The notes under the pieces: model-generated | Database searches by the model: none | What the model was told of the DNA's origin: nothing | What the model saw: only the letters and a program-made list of their open reading frames with translations | Program-made: the position numbers and the translations under genes | Shown: one piece after another, positions 1 through 6,644 of the stretch | Layout of the letters: every line of letters starts with the position of its first letter | Numbering within the stretch: position 1 is the stretch's first letter | Assembly (NCBI GenBank): GCA_016302435.1 | Contig: JAEDNQ010000112.1 | Span: forward strand, 1-7,429 | Direction of reading: 5' to 3' | DNA length: 7,429 bases | Origin: Bacteroidaceae bacterium | GTDB taxonomy: Bacteria; Bacteroidota; Bacteroidia; Bacteroidales; Bacteroidaceae

Positions 1-1940
1 GCCTTCACCTCTTCGAGGTCAGCCTTGAGCTTGTCCATCTTGCGGTTTAGCTCCTCTACGAGGGCATTACCCTGCTTAGACTTGTTGGAGAGAGAGAGGA
101 AGCCGAGGTTGTTCTCGTATGTCTTAATCTCATTCTTCAGAATGTCAAGCTGGCGAGTGAGGCGTGAGCGGATATCACCGTTTCCGCCGTTCTTGATGCT
201 TTCCCTGAAACTGTCAAGACGTCGCTTGGCAGCATTCTTGCTTGCGAATCCGTAGAGACGGTCCATTTGTTCACGGAGCAGAGCGTAGACGCTATCCTTC
301 TCCTTGAAGGGTACGTGGCCAATGTTGTTCCATTCCTCTTGGGCAGCACGGAGTTTAGCGCGGAGGTCGCCTTCAAACTCTTCAGGCACGATGGCGGCAA
401 GTTCTGCTACGATGGCCTTCTTCTTCTCAAGGTTGGCACGCTGTTCTGATACGGCACCCTTGTTCGCCTCTTTCTTTGCGGCGAAGAATGCGTCACAGGC
501 CTTATTGAAGCGCTCCCATATTTGGTCGCTGTATTTCTTTGGTACAGTGCCGATAGTACGCCATTGCTTTTGCAGTTCAACGAGAATATCAGAAGTAGCA
601 GACCAGTCTGTGCTGTCCATGAGCGACTCTGCCTTCTCCACGAGCTCGAGTTTCTTGGCATAGTTTTGCTTGAGATTGTCGCGTACAGACTGGATATATT
701 CGTTTTTGCGAGCGAAGAAGTTGTCGCAGGCAGCACGGAAACGTTCGAAGATTTTTGTGTTCATCTTCTGTGGAGCATAACCGATAGTGCGCCACTCCGC
801 TTGCAGAGCAGTAATCTTGTCAGTCAGAGCGTTCCAGTCTGCAAAAGTCTTGAGCACATCGAGGTCAAAGCCTTCGATGGTTTCGCAGATGGTAGTCTTC
901 TTTTCAAGATTCTCTTCCTCCTTTTGCTTGCGTGCTTCGAAGTGCTCTTGATGGCGCTTGTTGATGACGGTAGAAGCCTCCTTGAAACGGTTCCATATTT
1001 GTTCGCGGAGATCGTTGGAAACAGGTCCTATCTCGCGGAACTCTAAGTGGAGCTGCTGGAGTTTGCGGAAAGCTTCGATGATGTCTGGCTCGTTGGCGAG
1101 AGCTTCTGCCTCTTCGCAGAGAGCGGTCTTGCGCTCAAGATTCTTCTTAAAGTCGTATGCTCGGAGTTCATTGCTCAGTTTGAGCGTGTCGTAGAATGCC
1201 TCCACAGCCTGCTGGTATGTTTTCCACAGACCAGTGGCATGTTCTGCAGGCACGTCTCCGATAGTGCCCCATTGCTGCTGGAGCTCTTTGAACTCGTTGT
1301 AAGCTCGGTTGATCTCATCCGGATTTTCAGTGAGACCTTTTATCTTCTCGATGATGGATAGTTTCTGCTGGTAGTTGTTTTCTTTCTCTTCCTCGAGCGC
1401 AGCTGCAGCAGCAGCCCTTTTCTCTCGGAGGATGGCCATGTACTCCTTGAACTGGTTCTCCTCGATGTTAGGTTCAGGTGTGTACTCCTCAGCGTTGCCT
1501 CCTTCTTCAATGAACTTCTTGAAAGCTGCGTCAGCCACCTGATGGTGGATGCGATAGAAGTTGCTCTTGAGGCTGTCGAGTTCCTGTCGTGTGACTTCTT
1601 CGTCGTTGTCGGCGATTTCTTTCAGTCGGTTTACGACTTCTGCTTTTGTCGCGTAAGCGGCGAAAGTAGTGGTAGAGTTTTCTGCCTGAGGTGCGTCTTC
1701 TTCGCTTTCGGAAGTCGGTTCTGTAGTCTCAGCCTCAGCTTCTGAAGATTGAGCTTCTTCTGCTGTTGTCTCAGCCTCAGCTGCTGAAGATTGAGCTTCT
1801 TGAGCTGTTGTCTCAGCCTCAGCTTCTGAAGATTCAACTTCTTGAGCTGTTGTCTCAGCTGTTGCTGCTGTTGTTTCTACAGTAGTCTGCTCTGCCATCT
1901 GCTGAGCAGTCTCCTCAGTGGGGTTCTGATTTTCAATCAT
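1..1940 (-). CDS. DUF349 repeat protein, 3' end cut by window edge
   Basis: This frame is open from an ATG at 1940 to the left edge: 646 complete codons with no stop, so the C-terminus lies outside. The product has an acidic Ala/Glu/Thr/Ser-rich N-terminal tail (residues 1 to about 95) containing a 14-residue tandem repeat. Helical Lys/Glu-rich sequence follows, with five DUF349-type modules anchored on W224, F301, W383, W460 and W537, about 77-82 residues apart. Each reads roughly EW..IG.VP, then a W or F helix, then a Lys-rich linker such as LEKK. The second module has Phe instead of the anchor Trp. The last 80 visible residues look like a coiled coil. No signal peptide or membrane segment is seen, so a cytoplasmic location is inferred. 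The family's function is not established. It is the last visible gene of the minus-strand series, 62 bp after cdsA. Family proteins are, from memory, about this length, so only a short end is probably missing. Confidence 0.9.
   Translation of the reverse strand, partial: MIENQNPTEETAQQMAEQTTVETTAATAETTAQEVESSEAEAETTAQEAQSSAAEAETTAEEAQSSEAEAETTEPTSESEEDAPQAENSTTTFAAYATKAEVVNRLKEIADNDEEVTRQELDSLKSNFYRIHHQVADAAFKKFIEEGGNAEEYTPEPNIEENQFKEYMAILREKRAAAAAALEEEKENNYQQKLSIIEKIKGLTENPDEINRAYNEFKELQQQWGTIGDVPAEHATGLWKTYQQAVEAFYDTLKLSNELRAYDFKKNLERKTALCEEAEALANEPDIIEAFRKLQQLHLEFREIGPVSNDLREQIWNRFKEASTVINKRHQEHFEARKQKEEENLEKKTTICETIEGFDLDVLKTFADWNALTDKITALQAEWRTIGYAPQKMNTKIFERFRAACDNFFARKNEYIQSVRDNLKQNYAKKLELVEKAESLMDSTDWSATSDILVELQKQWRTIGTVPKKYSDQIWERFNKACDAFFAAKKEANKGAVSEQRANLEKKKAIVAELAAIVPEEFEGDLRAKLRAAQEEWNNIGHVPFKEKDSVYALLREQMDRLYGFASKNAAKRRLDSFRESIKNGGNGDIRSRLTRQLDILKNEIKTYENNLGFLSLSNKSKQGNALVEELNRKMDKLKADLEEVK
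1726..1872 (-). repeat. 42-bp tandem repeat, three copies plus a partial fourth
   Basis: Three 42-bp units lie head to tail at 1726-1767, 1768-1809 and 1810-1851, followed by a partial, degenerate copy to 1872. Adjacent units differ at only about 3 of 42 positions. They sit inside the DUF349 gene and keep its frame because 42 is a multiple of three. They encode 14-residue units of the type AETTAQEVESSEAE (residues 28-41, 42-55 and 56-69, then AETT at 70-73). The encoded tract is acidic and probably disordered. The high DNA identity suggests recent duplication, and copy number may vary between strains. Confidence 0.9.
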
Positions 1941-2002
1941 AGTTAGTGATGTTTATTGTTAGACCATAATCTGTAGCATTGCACCTATGGGAGAAGGTTT
2001 TT

Positions 2003-2863
2003 CTACAGATTCAAATTTAGCATTATTGTGTAAATGTATATCACAGCCGAGGGAATGGCTATGAGTGAGCTGTCAAACCTGTCGAGCATGCCGCCGTGTC
2101 CAGGCAGAATGTTTCCCGAGTCCTTTATGCCGACTTTGCGCTTGATGAGCGACTCAACGAGGTCGCCCCATGTGCCCATTATTACTGTGACGAGGGCAAG
2201 TCCTGCCCATAGACCATAATTGAGTCCAGTGGATATTCCTTCGGCAAATGGTACGCAGTAGGCCATAATCAGCGATGCCGCTATGGCAGTAAGACCTCCG
2301 CCGATGCTGCCTTCCCAGGACTTCTTAGGTGAAATGCGTTCGAACAGGCGATGTTTGCCCAACCATGAACCGAAGATGTAGGCTCCGGTGTCGCTGGCCC
2401 AGAGGAAGAAGAAGAGAGAGAGTCCATACCAGTAGTAGTAGGAAACTCCCGATGGGGTATTGATGAAGCACAGAGTGTTGAATGAAGCCAATGGCAGTGC
2501 GATGTATAGTTGAGCCATGAATGTCATACCCCATGTCTGTACTGTATCTTTTCTGTCGAGGTAGAGCTCAGAAACAAGCAGGTAGATGAGGGAAATGAGG
2601 TATGGGATGAAGACCTCTGCTCCCATTATATTGGTATTGAAACACCACACAGCCACATTGAGGTATGCAGCAGCCACAGAGGTGATGAATCTGTTGACGT
2701 GCAGCTGCATGTGCCTGTTGGCTATGGTGGTAAACTCCCATACTGTCATAGCCGTGATGGCTGTGAACAGTATGAGAAGGGAGTAAGGGCTGAGTATGAT
2801 GCCTGTGACGAGCACAGCTACGAACACGGAGCCCGTGATTGCGCGAACGATAAGGTTTTTCAC
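2003..2863 (-). CDS. cdsA: Phosphatidate cytidylyltransferase (CDP-diacylglycerol synthase)
   Basis: CdsA condenses CTP with phosphatidic acid to give CDP-diacylglycerol and pyrophosphate, the branch point for all glycerophospholipids, in the inner membrane. The 286-residue product is hydrophobic throughout, with several membrane segments starting at about residue 10. It carries the full family signature at residues 238-264: SLIKRK, then KDSGN, then PGHGGMLDRFD, which includes the conserved acidic metal-binding residues. Length is normal for the family. The start is GTG at 2863: an in-frame TAA lies 15 nt upstream with no ATG between, and the protein start MKNLIVRAITG fits the usual CdsA N-terminus. 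It follows ftsH after 108 bp and precedes the DUF349 gene. No sign of damage. Confidence 0.97.
   Translation of the reverse strand: MKNLIVRAITGSVFVAVLVTGIILSPYSLLILFTAITAMTVWEFTTIANRHMQLHVNRFITSVAAAYLNVAVWCFNTNIMGAEVFIPYLISLIYLLVSELYLDRKDTVQTWGMTFMAQLYIALPLASFNTLCFINTPSGVSYYYWYGLSLFFFLWASDTGAYIFGSWLGKHRLFERISPKKSWEGSIGGGLTAIAASLIMAYCVPFAEGISTGLNYGLWAGLALVTVIMGTWGDLVESLIKRKVGIKDSGNILPGHGGMLDRFDSSLIAIPSAVIYIYTIMLNLNL
2012..2019 (-). promoter_or_regulatory. Possible -7 box upstream of the DUF349 gene
   Basis: On the minus strand this reads TAAATTTG, a match to the Bacteroidota -7 consensus TAnnTTTG. It lies in the last codons of cdsA, about 70 nt before the DUF349 start. There is no TTTG at the expected 19-nt spacing upstream, and an A/T-rich 8-mer of this kind can arise by chance. 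It could give the DUF349 gene its own transcript, but this is weak. Confidence 0.2.
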
Positions 2864-2971
2864 TTTGAGGTTAGATTAATAAGTGATTGATGATCTTGGG
2901 TGACATAGTCTTTGCTGCCACTTCAGATTCGTTTTTATTTGCTATGGGAAGCTTATAGGTTAAGAACCGGA

Positions 2972-5074
2972 CTAATTGTTGTTGTCCTTTTGTCCCTCAG
3001 TTCCTCCTTCTTGTTTGGCCTTTTCAGCCTTTTCAGCTTTTTCCACTACGGCCTTAACTATCTTCTGTCTGATGAACTCTTCGTTTTCCTTCTTGTGATC
3101 CGTATTGTCAGAAGTGTTATCTGAAGAAGAGTCCTTGCCGTCTTCGTTGGAAGCGAGAATTTCGTCTGTACGAGAAACCCACGGACGCGGTCCGAAGATG
3201 TTCTCGAGGTCTTCAGCGAAGATTACCTCCCTGTCGATGAGCAGCTGCGTGAGTTTCTCGTGGCCTTCGCGGTGCTCGGTCAGAACCCTTTTAGCACGTG
3301 CGTATTCGCCTGCTATGAGGTTTCTCACTTCCTCATCGATGGTTTCAGCAGTCTTCTCGCTATATGGTTTAGAGAGCTGATACTCTTGATTGTTGTAGAA
3401 GCAGAGGTTAGGCAGTTTTTCTCCCATACCAGCGTATGCTATCATGCCGTAAGCCCTTTTGGTCACTTTCTCCAGGTCATTCATGGCACCAGTGGATATG
3501 CGTCCGTTGCAAATGTCCTCAGCTGCTCTACCGCCAAGAGTCGCGCATATCTCATCGAGAATTTCCTCCTTTGTAGATATTTGCCTCTCTTCTGGCATGT
3601 ACCAGGCAGCGCCGAGAGCTTGTCCTCTTGGAACGATGGTGACCTTGACGAGCGGGTTGGCATATTCGAGGAACCAGGAGATGGTAGCATGTCCAGCCTC
3701 ATGAAGTGCTATAGTCCGTTTCTCATTGGCTGTTAGGAGTTTAGTCTTCTTCTCCAGTCCTCCGATTATTCGGTCTACAGCATCGAGGAAACATTGTCTG
3801 TCCACCCAGTCCTTATTGCCTCTTGCGGCTATGAGCGCAGCCTCGTTGCAGACGTTGGCGATGTCAGCGCCCGAGAAGCCCGGTGTCTGTCTGGCGAGTT
3901 GTGCCACATCCACTGTCTCATCTATCTTCAGCGGGCGGAGGTGCACCATGAAGATGTCCTTTCGCTCATTGAGGTCAGGCAGGTCAACGTGTATCTGACG
4001 GTCAAATCGACCAGCTCTCAAGAGAGCCTTGTCAAGGATGTCCGCACGGTTGGTAGCAGCCATGATGATGATGCCGCTATTAGTGCCGAAACCATCCATC
4101 TCAGTAAGGAGCTGATTGAGAGTGCTCTCTCGCTCGTCGTTGCCTCCCATGGAAGCCGACTTGCTGCGTGCACGTCCGATGGCATCTATCTCGTCGATGA
4201 AGACAATGCAAGGAGCCTTGGCTTTAGCCTGTTGGAAGAGGTCTCGAACTCGGCTTGCGCCTACGCCGACAAACATCTCCACAAACTCAGAACCAGAGAG
4301 AGAGAAGAAAGGCACTCCCGCTTCACCTGCTACAGCTTTAGCAAGCAGTGTCTTACCCGTTCCAGGAGGACCTACGAGGAGCGCTCCCTTAGGTATCTTA
4401 CCACCGAGGTTGGTGTATTTCTCCGGCTTCTTCAGGAAGTCCACAATCTCTTGCACTTCTTGTTTAGCTCCAGTCTGACCTGCCACATCCTTGAAGGTTA
4501 TCTGCGGTGAGTTCTTGTCATCCTTATCTATCAGCTGAGCCTTTGACTTGCCAACAGAGAAAATGTTGCCAGCGCCTCCCATGAATCCGCCACCGCCGCT
4601 CATGCCTCTCATGATGAAGAACCATATCAGAATGATGATGACGAAAGGAGCGAAGTTCCAGAGGATATTGGTTATCAGGTCATTGTCACGTTCGTATTTG
4701 ACCTTTCCGGTGAAGTTCTTCTTCTCCGTCTGGTCATCGATAAACGTCTCGAGATTTTCTATAGATCCGAAGTCAACCTTTATGAGGTCTTGTCCCTTCT
4801 TAGTCTTGTCTGTGCCGAACACCTCCTTTTTGTGGCGTTTGTCAATGGCAATCACAAGGAGATTGTCGTCCGAATGGATGGTTATTTCAGAGACATATCC
4901 TTTGACGACCATCTGCTTGAAGTCAGAGTAGTCCACACTCTTTGTCACAGAGTCGCCAGAGCGGTTCAAGAAGATGAAAAGTAGTCCCCCTATGATAAGA
5001 AAGTACAGCCAAGTGAAGTTGAAACGAGGCTTACGCAGGTTGTTTCCGTTGTTTGGATTATTGTTTTTGTCCAT
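2972..5074 (-). CDS. ftsH: ATP-dependent zinc metalloprotease FtsH
   Basis: FtsH is a membrane-anchored hexameric AAA+ protease that unfolds and degrades damaged membrane proteins and selected regulators. The 700-residue product shows the full family order: membrane segment 1 (about 20-37), a periplasmic domain, membrane segment 2 (about 137-156) and a Gly-rich linker. The AAA+ module has Walker A GPPGTGKT (235-242), the pore loop around F268-V269-G270, Walker B VFIDEID (291-297) and arginine fingers R356 and R359. The protease domain has the zinc motif HEAGH (458-462) and the probable third ligand D533 in the GAMND motif. All key residues are present, so it should be active. The C-terminal tail from about residue 640 is longer than in E. 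coli FtsH (644 residues in total): a Ser/Asp/Asn-rich stretch, a Lys/Glu helix with KAEKAEKAK, and an Asn-rich end. ATG at 5074 is the start; the leader has no Shine-Dalgarno. It lies 71 bp after rsfS. Confidence 0.98.
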   Translation of the reverse strand: MDKNNNPNNGNNLRKPRFNFTWLYFLIIGGLLFIFLNRSGDSVTKSVDYSDFKQMVVKGYVSEITIHSDDNLLVIAIDKRHKKEVFGTDKTKKGQDLIKVDFGSIENLETFIDDQTEKKNFTGKVKYERDNDLITNILWNFAPFVIIILIWFFIMRGMSGGGGFMGGAGNIFSVGKSKAQLIDKDDKNSPQITFKDVAGQTGAKQEVQEIVDFLKKPEKYTNLGGKIPKGALLVGPPGTGKTLLAKAVAGEAGVPFFSLSGSEFVEMFVGVGASRVRDLFQQAKAKAPCIVFIDEIDAIGRARSKSASMGGNDERESTLNQLLTEMDGFGTNSGIIIMAATNRADILDKALLRAGRFDRQIHVDLPDLNERKDIFMVHLRPLKIDETVDVAQLARQTPGFSGADIANVCNEAALIAARGNKDWVDRQCFLDAVDRIIGGLEKKTKLLTANEKRTIALHEAGHATISWFLEYANPLVKVTIVPRGQALGAAWYMPEERQISTKEEILDEICATLGGRAAEDICNGRISTGAMNDLEKVTKRAYGMIAYAGMGEKLPNLCFYNNQEYQLSKPYSEKTAETIDEEVRNLIAGEYARAKRVLTEHREGHEKLTQLLIDREVIFAEDLENIFGPRPWVSRTDEILASNEDGKDSSSDNTSDNTDHKKENEEFIRQKIVKAVVEKAEKAEKAKQEGGTEGQKDNNN

Positions 5075-5103
5075 TGTTTGAGTGAGGTTGATGAATATGG
5101 GCA

Positions 5104-5119
5104 GAGCCTATATTGGCTC
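5104..5119. repeat. Short inverted repeat between rsfS and ftsH
   Basis: GAGCC and GGCTC flank a 6-nt spacer (TATATT), so the 71-bp gap can form a 5-bp stem. There is no T-run after it on the minus strand, so it is not a convincing intrinsic terminator. It could be a weak hairpin in the transcript, a protein-binding site, or chance. Confidence 0.3.
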
Positions 5120-5145
5120 CTCATGGTGGATAGGGTAGTGCCCCT

Positions 5146-5505
5146 TTAGTCTAAATTAGGAATGTCTGTGATTTTCGCATCCTCCCAAAGGTTGTCGATG
5201 TCGTAGAATTCTCGTGCGTCAGGCACAAAGATGTGCACTACAACGTCGATGTAGTCAAGAGCCACCCACAGGTTATTGCGTGTGCCGTCCACAGCCGACG
5301 GCTTAGTGTGCGCCTCCTTGCGTGTGAAGTCGCGCACAGACTCTGTGATGGCAGCCACCTGAGTGGGAGAGTTGCCTTCTGCAATGATGAGGAACTTTGT
5401 AATAGTGTCATCGATGCCTTCGAGGTCAACTATGCGTATGTTTCTACCTTTCTTTTCCTGAATGCCCGCTACGCAGGCGTTGAGCAATGTCTGAGTTTCT
5501 GTCAT
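5146..5505 (-). CDS. rsfS: Ribosomal silencing factor RsfS (Iojap/DUF143 family)
   Basis: RsfS binds ribosomal protein uL14 on the large subunit and blocks subunit joining, lowering translation under nutrient limitation. The 119-residue product matches the family from end to end: KKGRNIRIVDL (about 18-28), the substrate-like core ITKFLIIAEGNSPTQV (35-50), VDGTRNNLWVALDYIDVVVHIF (72-93, read as VDG, W80, D84, D87 and H91) and the ending with E99-F-Y, NLW and DA. ATG at 5505 was chosen because it gives the standard family N-terminus. A longer frame from ATG 5547 would add 14 residues (MTLQQHTLYIYNID), translated from the A/T palindrome region and atypical for RsfS. It lies 141 bp after lptB and 71 bp before ftsH. 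No Shine-Dalgarno is seen. Confidence 0.95.
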   Translation of the reverse strand: MTETQTLLNACVAGIQEKKGRNIRIVDLEGIDDTITKFLIIAEGNSPTQVAAITESVRDFTRKEAHTKPSAVDGTRNNLWVALDYIDVVVHIFVPDAREFYDIDNLWEDAKITDIPNLD

Positions 5506-5511
5506 GTCTAT

Positions 5512-5527
5512 ATTATATATATATAAT
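5512..5527. repeat. Perfect 16-bp A/T palindrome just upstream of rsfS
   Basis: ATTATATATATATAAT is its own reverse complement and ends 6 nt before the rsfS ATG. It resembles neither half of the Bacteroidota promoter consensus. It may simply keep the translation start A/T-rich and unstructured, which favours initiation where Shine-Dalgarno sequences are absent, or it could be a binding site. As RNA it could fold on itself and overlap the start region. Confidence 0.5.
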
Positions 5528-5546
5528 GTATGTTGTTGCAGTGTCA

Positions 5547-5627
5547 TTAATCAAGCAGATATTTCAGCAGCGTCAAGTCGAGCTGTTTTGGATATAGGTT
5601 ACCACTGTTGAGAGAACCTGACTGCAT
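5547..5627 (-). other. Possible 26-codon small ORF between lptB and rsfS
   Basis: An ATG at 5627 opens a 26-codon frame (MQSGSLNSGNLYPKQL, then DLTLLKYLLD) ending in TAA at 5549-5547. The stop shares one base with another ATG (TAATG) that is in frame with rsfS, an arrangement that would allow coupled translation. The peptide resembles nothing I recognise, there is no Shine-Dalgarno or recognisable promoter, and a frame of this length can occur by chance. Confidence 0.15.
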
Positions 5628-5646
5628 GCGTTCCTCCCTGCCGATG

Positions 5647-6495
5647 TCAGTTTTGTTCCATTTCCTTCTTCTTCTTTTCCTCTATCATCTGGAAGTCCTT
5701 CGGACGTAGGACGAAGTTGCTGCCCAGATACTTCTCCTTGACGATGGTGTTCTGCGAGAGTTCCTCAGGTGTTCCTTTGAAGAGGATGCGCCCCTCGAAG
5801 AGCAGGTATGCACGGTCCGTGATGCATAGAGTCTCCTGCACGTTGTGGTCTGTGATGAGAATGCCTATGTTGCGGTCTTTCAGCTTCCATACGACATACT
5901 GTATGTCTTCGACGGCTATCGGGTCCACACCAGCAAAAGGCTCATCGAGCATGATGAACTTAGGGTCAATGGCGAGGCATCGAGCTATCTCGCATCTTCG
6001 TCTTTCTCCACCAGAGAGCTGGTTGCCGTTGTTGCGTCTCACCTTCTGGAGGTTGAACTCGTCAAGCAGACGCTCCAGATGTTCCCTCTGTTCGTCCACC
6101 GACTTGTATTTCATCTCCAGTACAGTCATGATGTTGTCCTCCACACTCATTGTGCGAAAGACACTGGCTTCCTGAGCGAGGTAACCCACACCCTTTTTGG
6201 CACGCGTCGACACAGGGTCCTTGGTTATCTCCTGGTCGTTGATGAAGACCTGTCCGGAGTTGGGCACCACGAGTCCCGTCGTCATGTAGAACGATGTGGT
6301 TTTTCCCGCACCGTTAGGTCCGAGCAGGCCGACAATTTCTCCCTGCCTCACACTTATCGAAACATTGTTGGCGACGGTGCGCTTTCCGTATGTCTTGACG
6401 AGGTTGCGAGTGTAGAGAGTGTTGCGCTCTTCGGAGTATTCAGGTATCTCTGCATCGCCTGCATTGGTCGTTGTTGCTATCTGTATTGTCTTCAT
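5647..6495 (-). CDS. lptB: LPS export ABC transporter ATP-binding protein LptB
   Basis: LptB is the cytoplasmic ATPase that, with LptF, LptG and LptC, pulls lipopolysaccharide out of the inner membrane towards the outer membrane. The 282-residue product has a complete ABC ATPase: Walker A GPNGAGKT (59-66), Q-loop Q108, signature LSGGE (160-164), Walker B IMLDEP (181-186) with E185, D-loop around D191 and switch H217. The LptB-type text TTSFYMTTGLV and YLAQEASVFR separates it from other ABC ATPases. The ending KEKYLGSNFVLR is also family-like. About 25 extra residues precede the usual start of the fold (LYTRNLVKTYG), and a Lys/Glu-rich tail follows. ATG at 6495 is preferred: the only upstream in-frame alternative is TTG at 6516, which lies inside the likely -7 promoter box. 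It is the first gene of the minus-strand series, divergent from the mlaE-type gene. Confidence 0.95.
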   Translation of the reverse strand: MKTIQIATTTNAGDAEIPEYSEERNTLYTRNLVKTYGKRTVANNVSISVRQGEIVGLLGPNGAGKTTSFYMTTGLVVPNSGQVFINDQEITKDPVSTRAKKGVGYLAQEASVFRTMSVEDNIMTVLEMKYKSVDEQREHLERLLDEFNLQKVRRNNGNQLSGGERRRCEIARCLAIDPKFIMLDEPFAGVDPIAVEDIQYVVWKLKDRNIGILITDHNVQETLCITDRAYLLFEGRILFKGTPEELSQNTIVKEKYLGSNFVLRPKDFQMIEEKKKKEMEQN

Positions 6496-6513
6496 GTTAT
6501 CGTAAATTAGATA

Positions 6514-6521
6514 CAAAAGTA
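6514..6521 (-). promoter_or_regulatory. Likely lptB promoter, -7 box
   Basis: The minus strand reads TACTTTTG, an exact match to the Bacteroidota -7 consensus TAnnTTTG. Transcription would start about 10-14 nt before the lptB ATG at 6495, giving a very short A/T-rich leader. No clear TTTG -33 element is found at the usual 19-nt spacing. It could drive the whole lptB-rsfS-ftsH-cdsA-DUF349 series. Confidence 0.5.
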
Positions 6522-6595
6522 CAAATAGTTTGTTGAATAGTCTGTTTATTTCGGAAAAAACTATGTTAAATGGCTCACTTTTGAACGAAAATAAT

Positions 6596-6603
6596 TAATT
6601 TTG
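6596..6603 (+). promoter_or_regulatory. Likely promoter of the mlaE-type operon, -7 box
   Basis: The plus strand reads TAATTTTG, matching TAnnTTTG, 41 nt before the GTG start at 6645, so the leader would be roughly 35 nt. A TTTTG at 6579-6583 lies only 12 nt upstream of the box, closer than the usual 19, so the -33 element is unclear. A second near match, TAGTTTTTG at 6606-6614, has one extra base in the spacer. The box lies about 75 bp from the divergent lptB box. Confidence 0.45.
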
Positions 6604-6644
6604 CGTAGTTTTTGCTATTTATAAATCATTAAAACGCAATTCAA

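Noticed and set aside
522..1361. Plus-strand open frames of 174 and 104 residues
   Set aside because: They are antisense to the DUF349 gene, have no family resemblance, and follow from its repeated Glu/Lys/Gln codon pattern.
1631..1837. Minus-strand Leu/Gln/Arg-rich 68-residue frame
   Set aside because: It is the 42-bp repeat of the DUF349 gene read in another frame.
3794..4510. Plus-strand 238-residue open frame
   Set aside because: It lies wholly antisense to the AAA+ domain of ftsH, whose complete motifs prove the minus-strand reading.
5104..5119. Intrinsic terminator between rsfS and ftsH
   Set aside because: The stem is only 5 bp and is not followed by a T-run on the minus strand.
5540..5585. 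TTGACG on the minus strand, as a sigma-70 type -35 for rsfS
   Set aside because: There is no good TATAAT at the right distance, and Bacteroidota primary promoters use a different consensus.
5845..6510. Plus-strand 221-residue open frame
   Set aside because: It is antisense to lptB, which has every ABC ATPase motif on the other strand.
6496..6516. TTG at 6516 as the lptB start
   Set aside because: It lies within the TAnnTTTG promoter box, upstream of the expected transcript start; ATG at 6495 is better.
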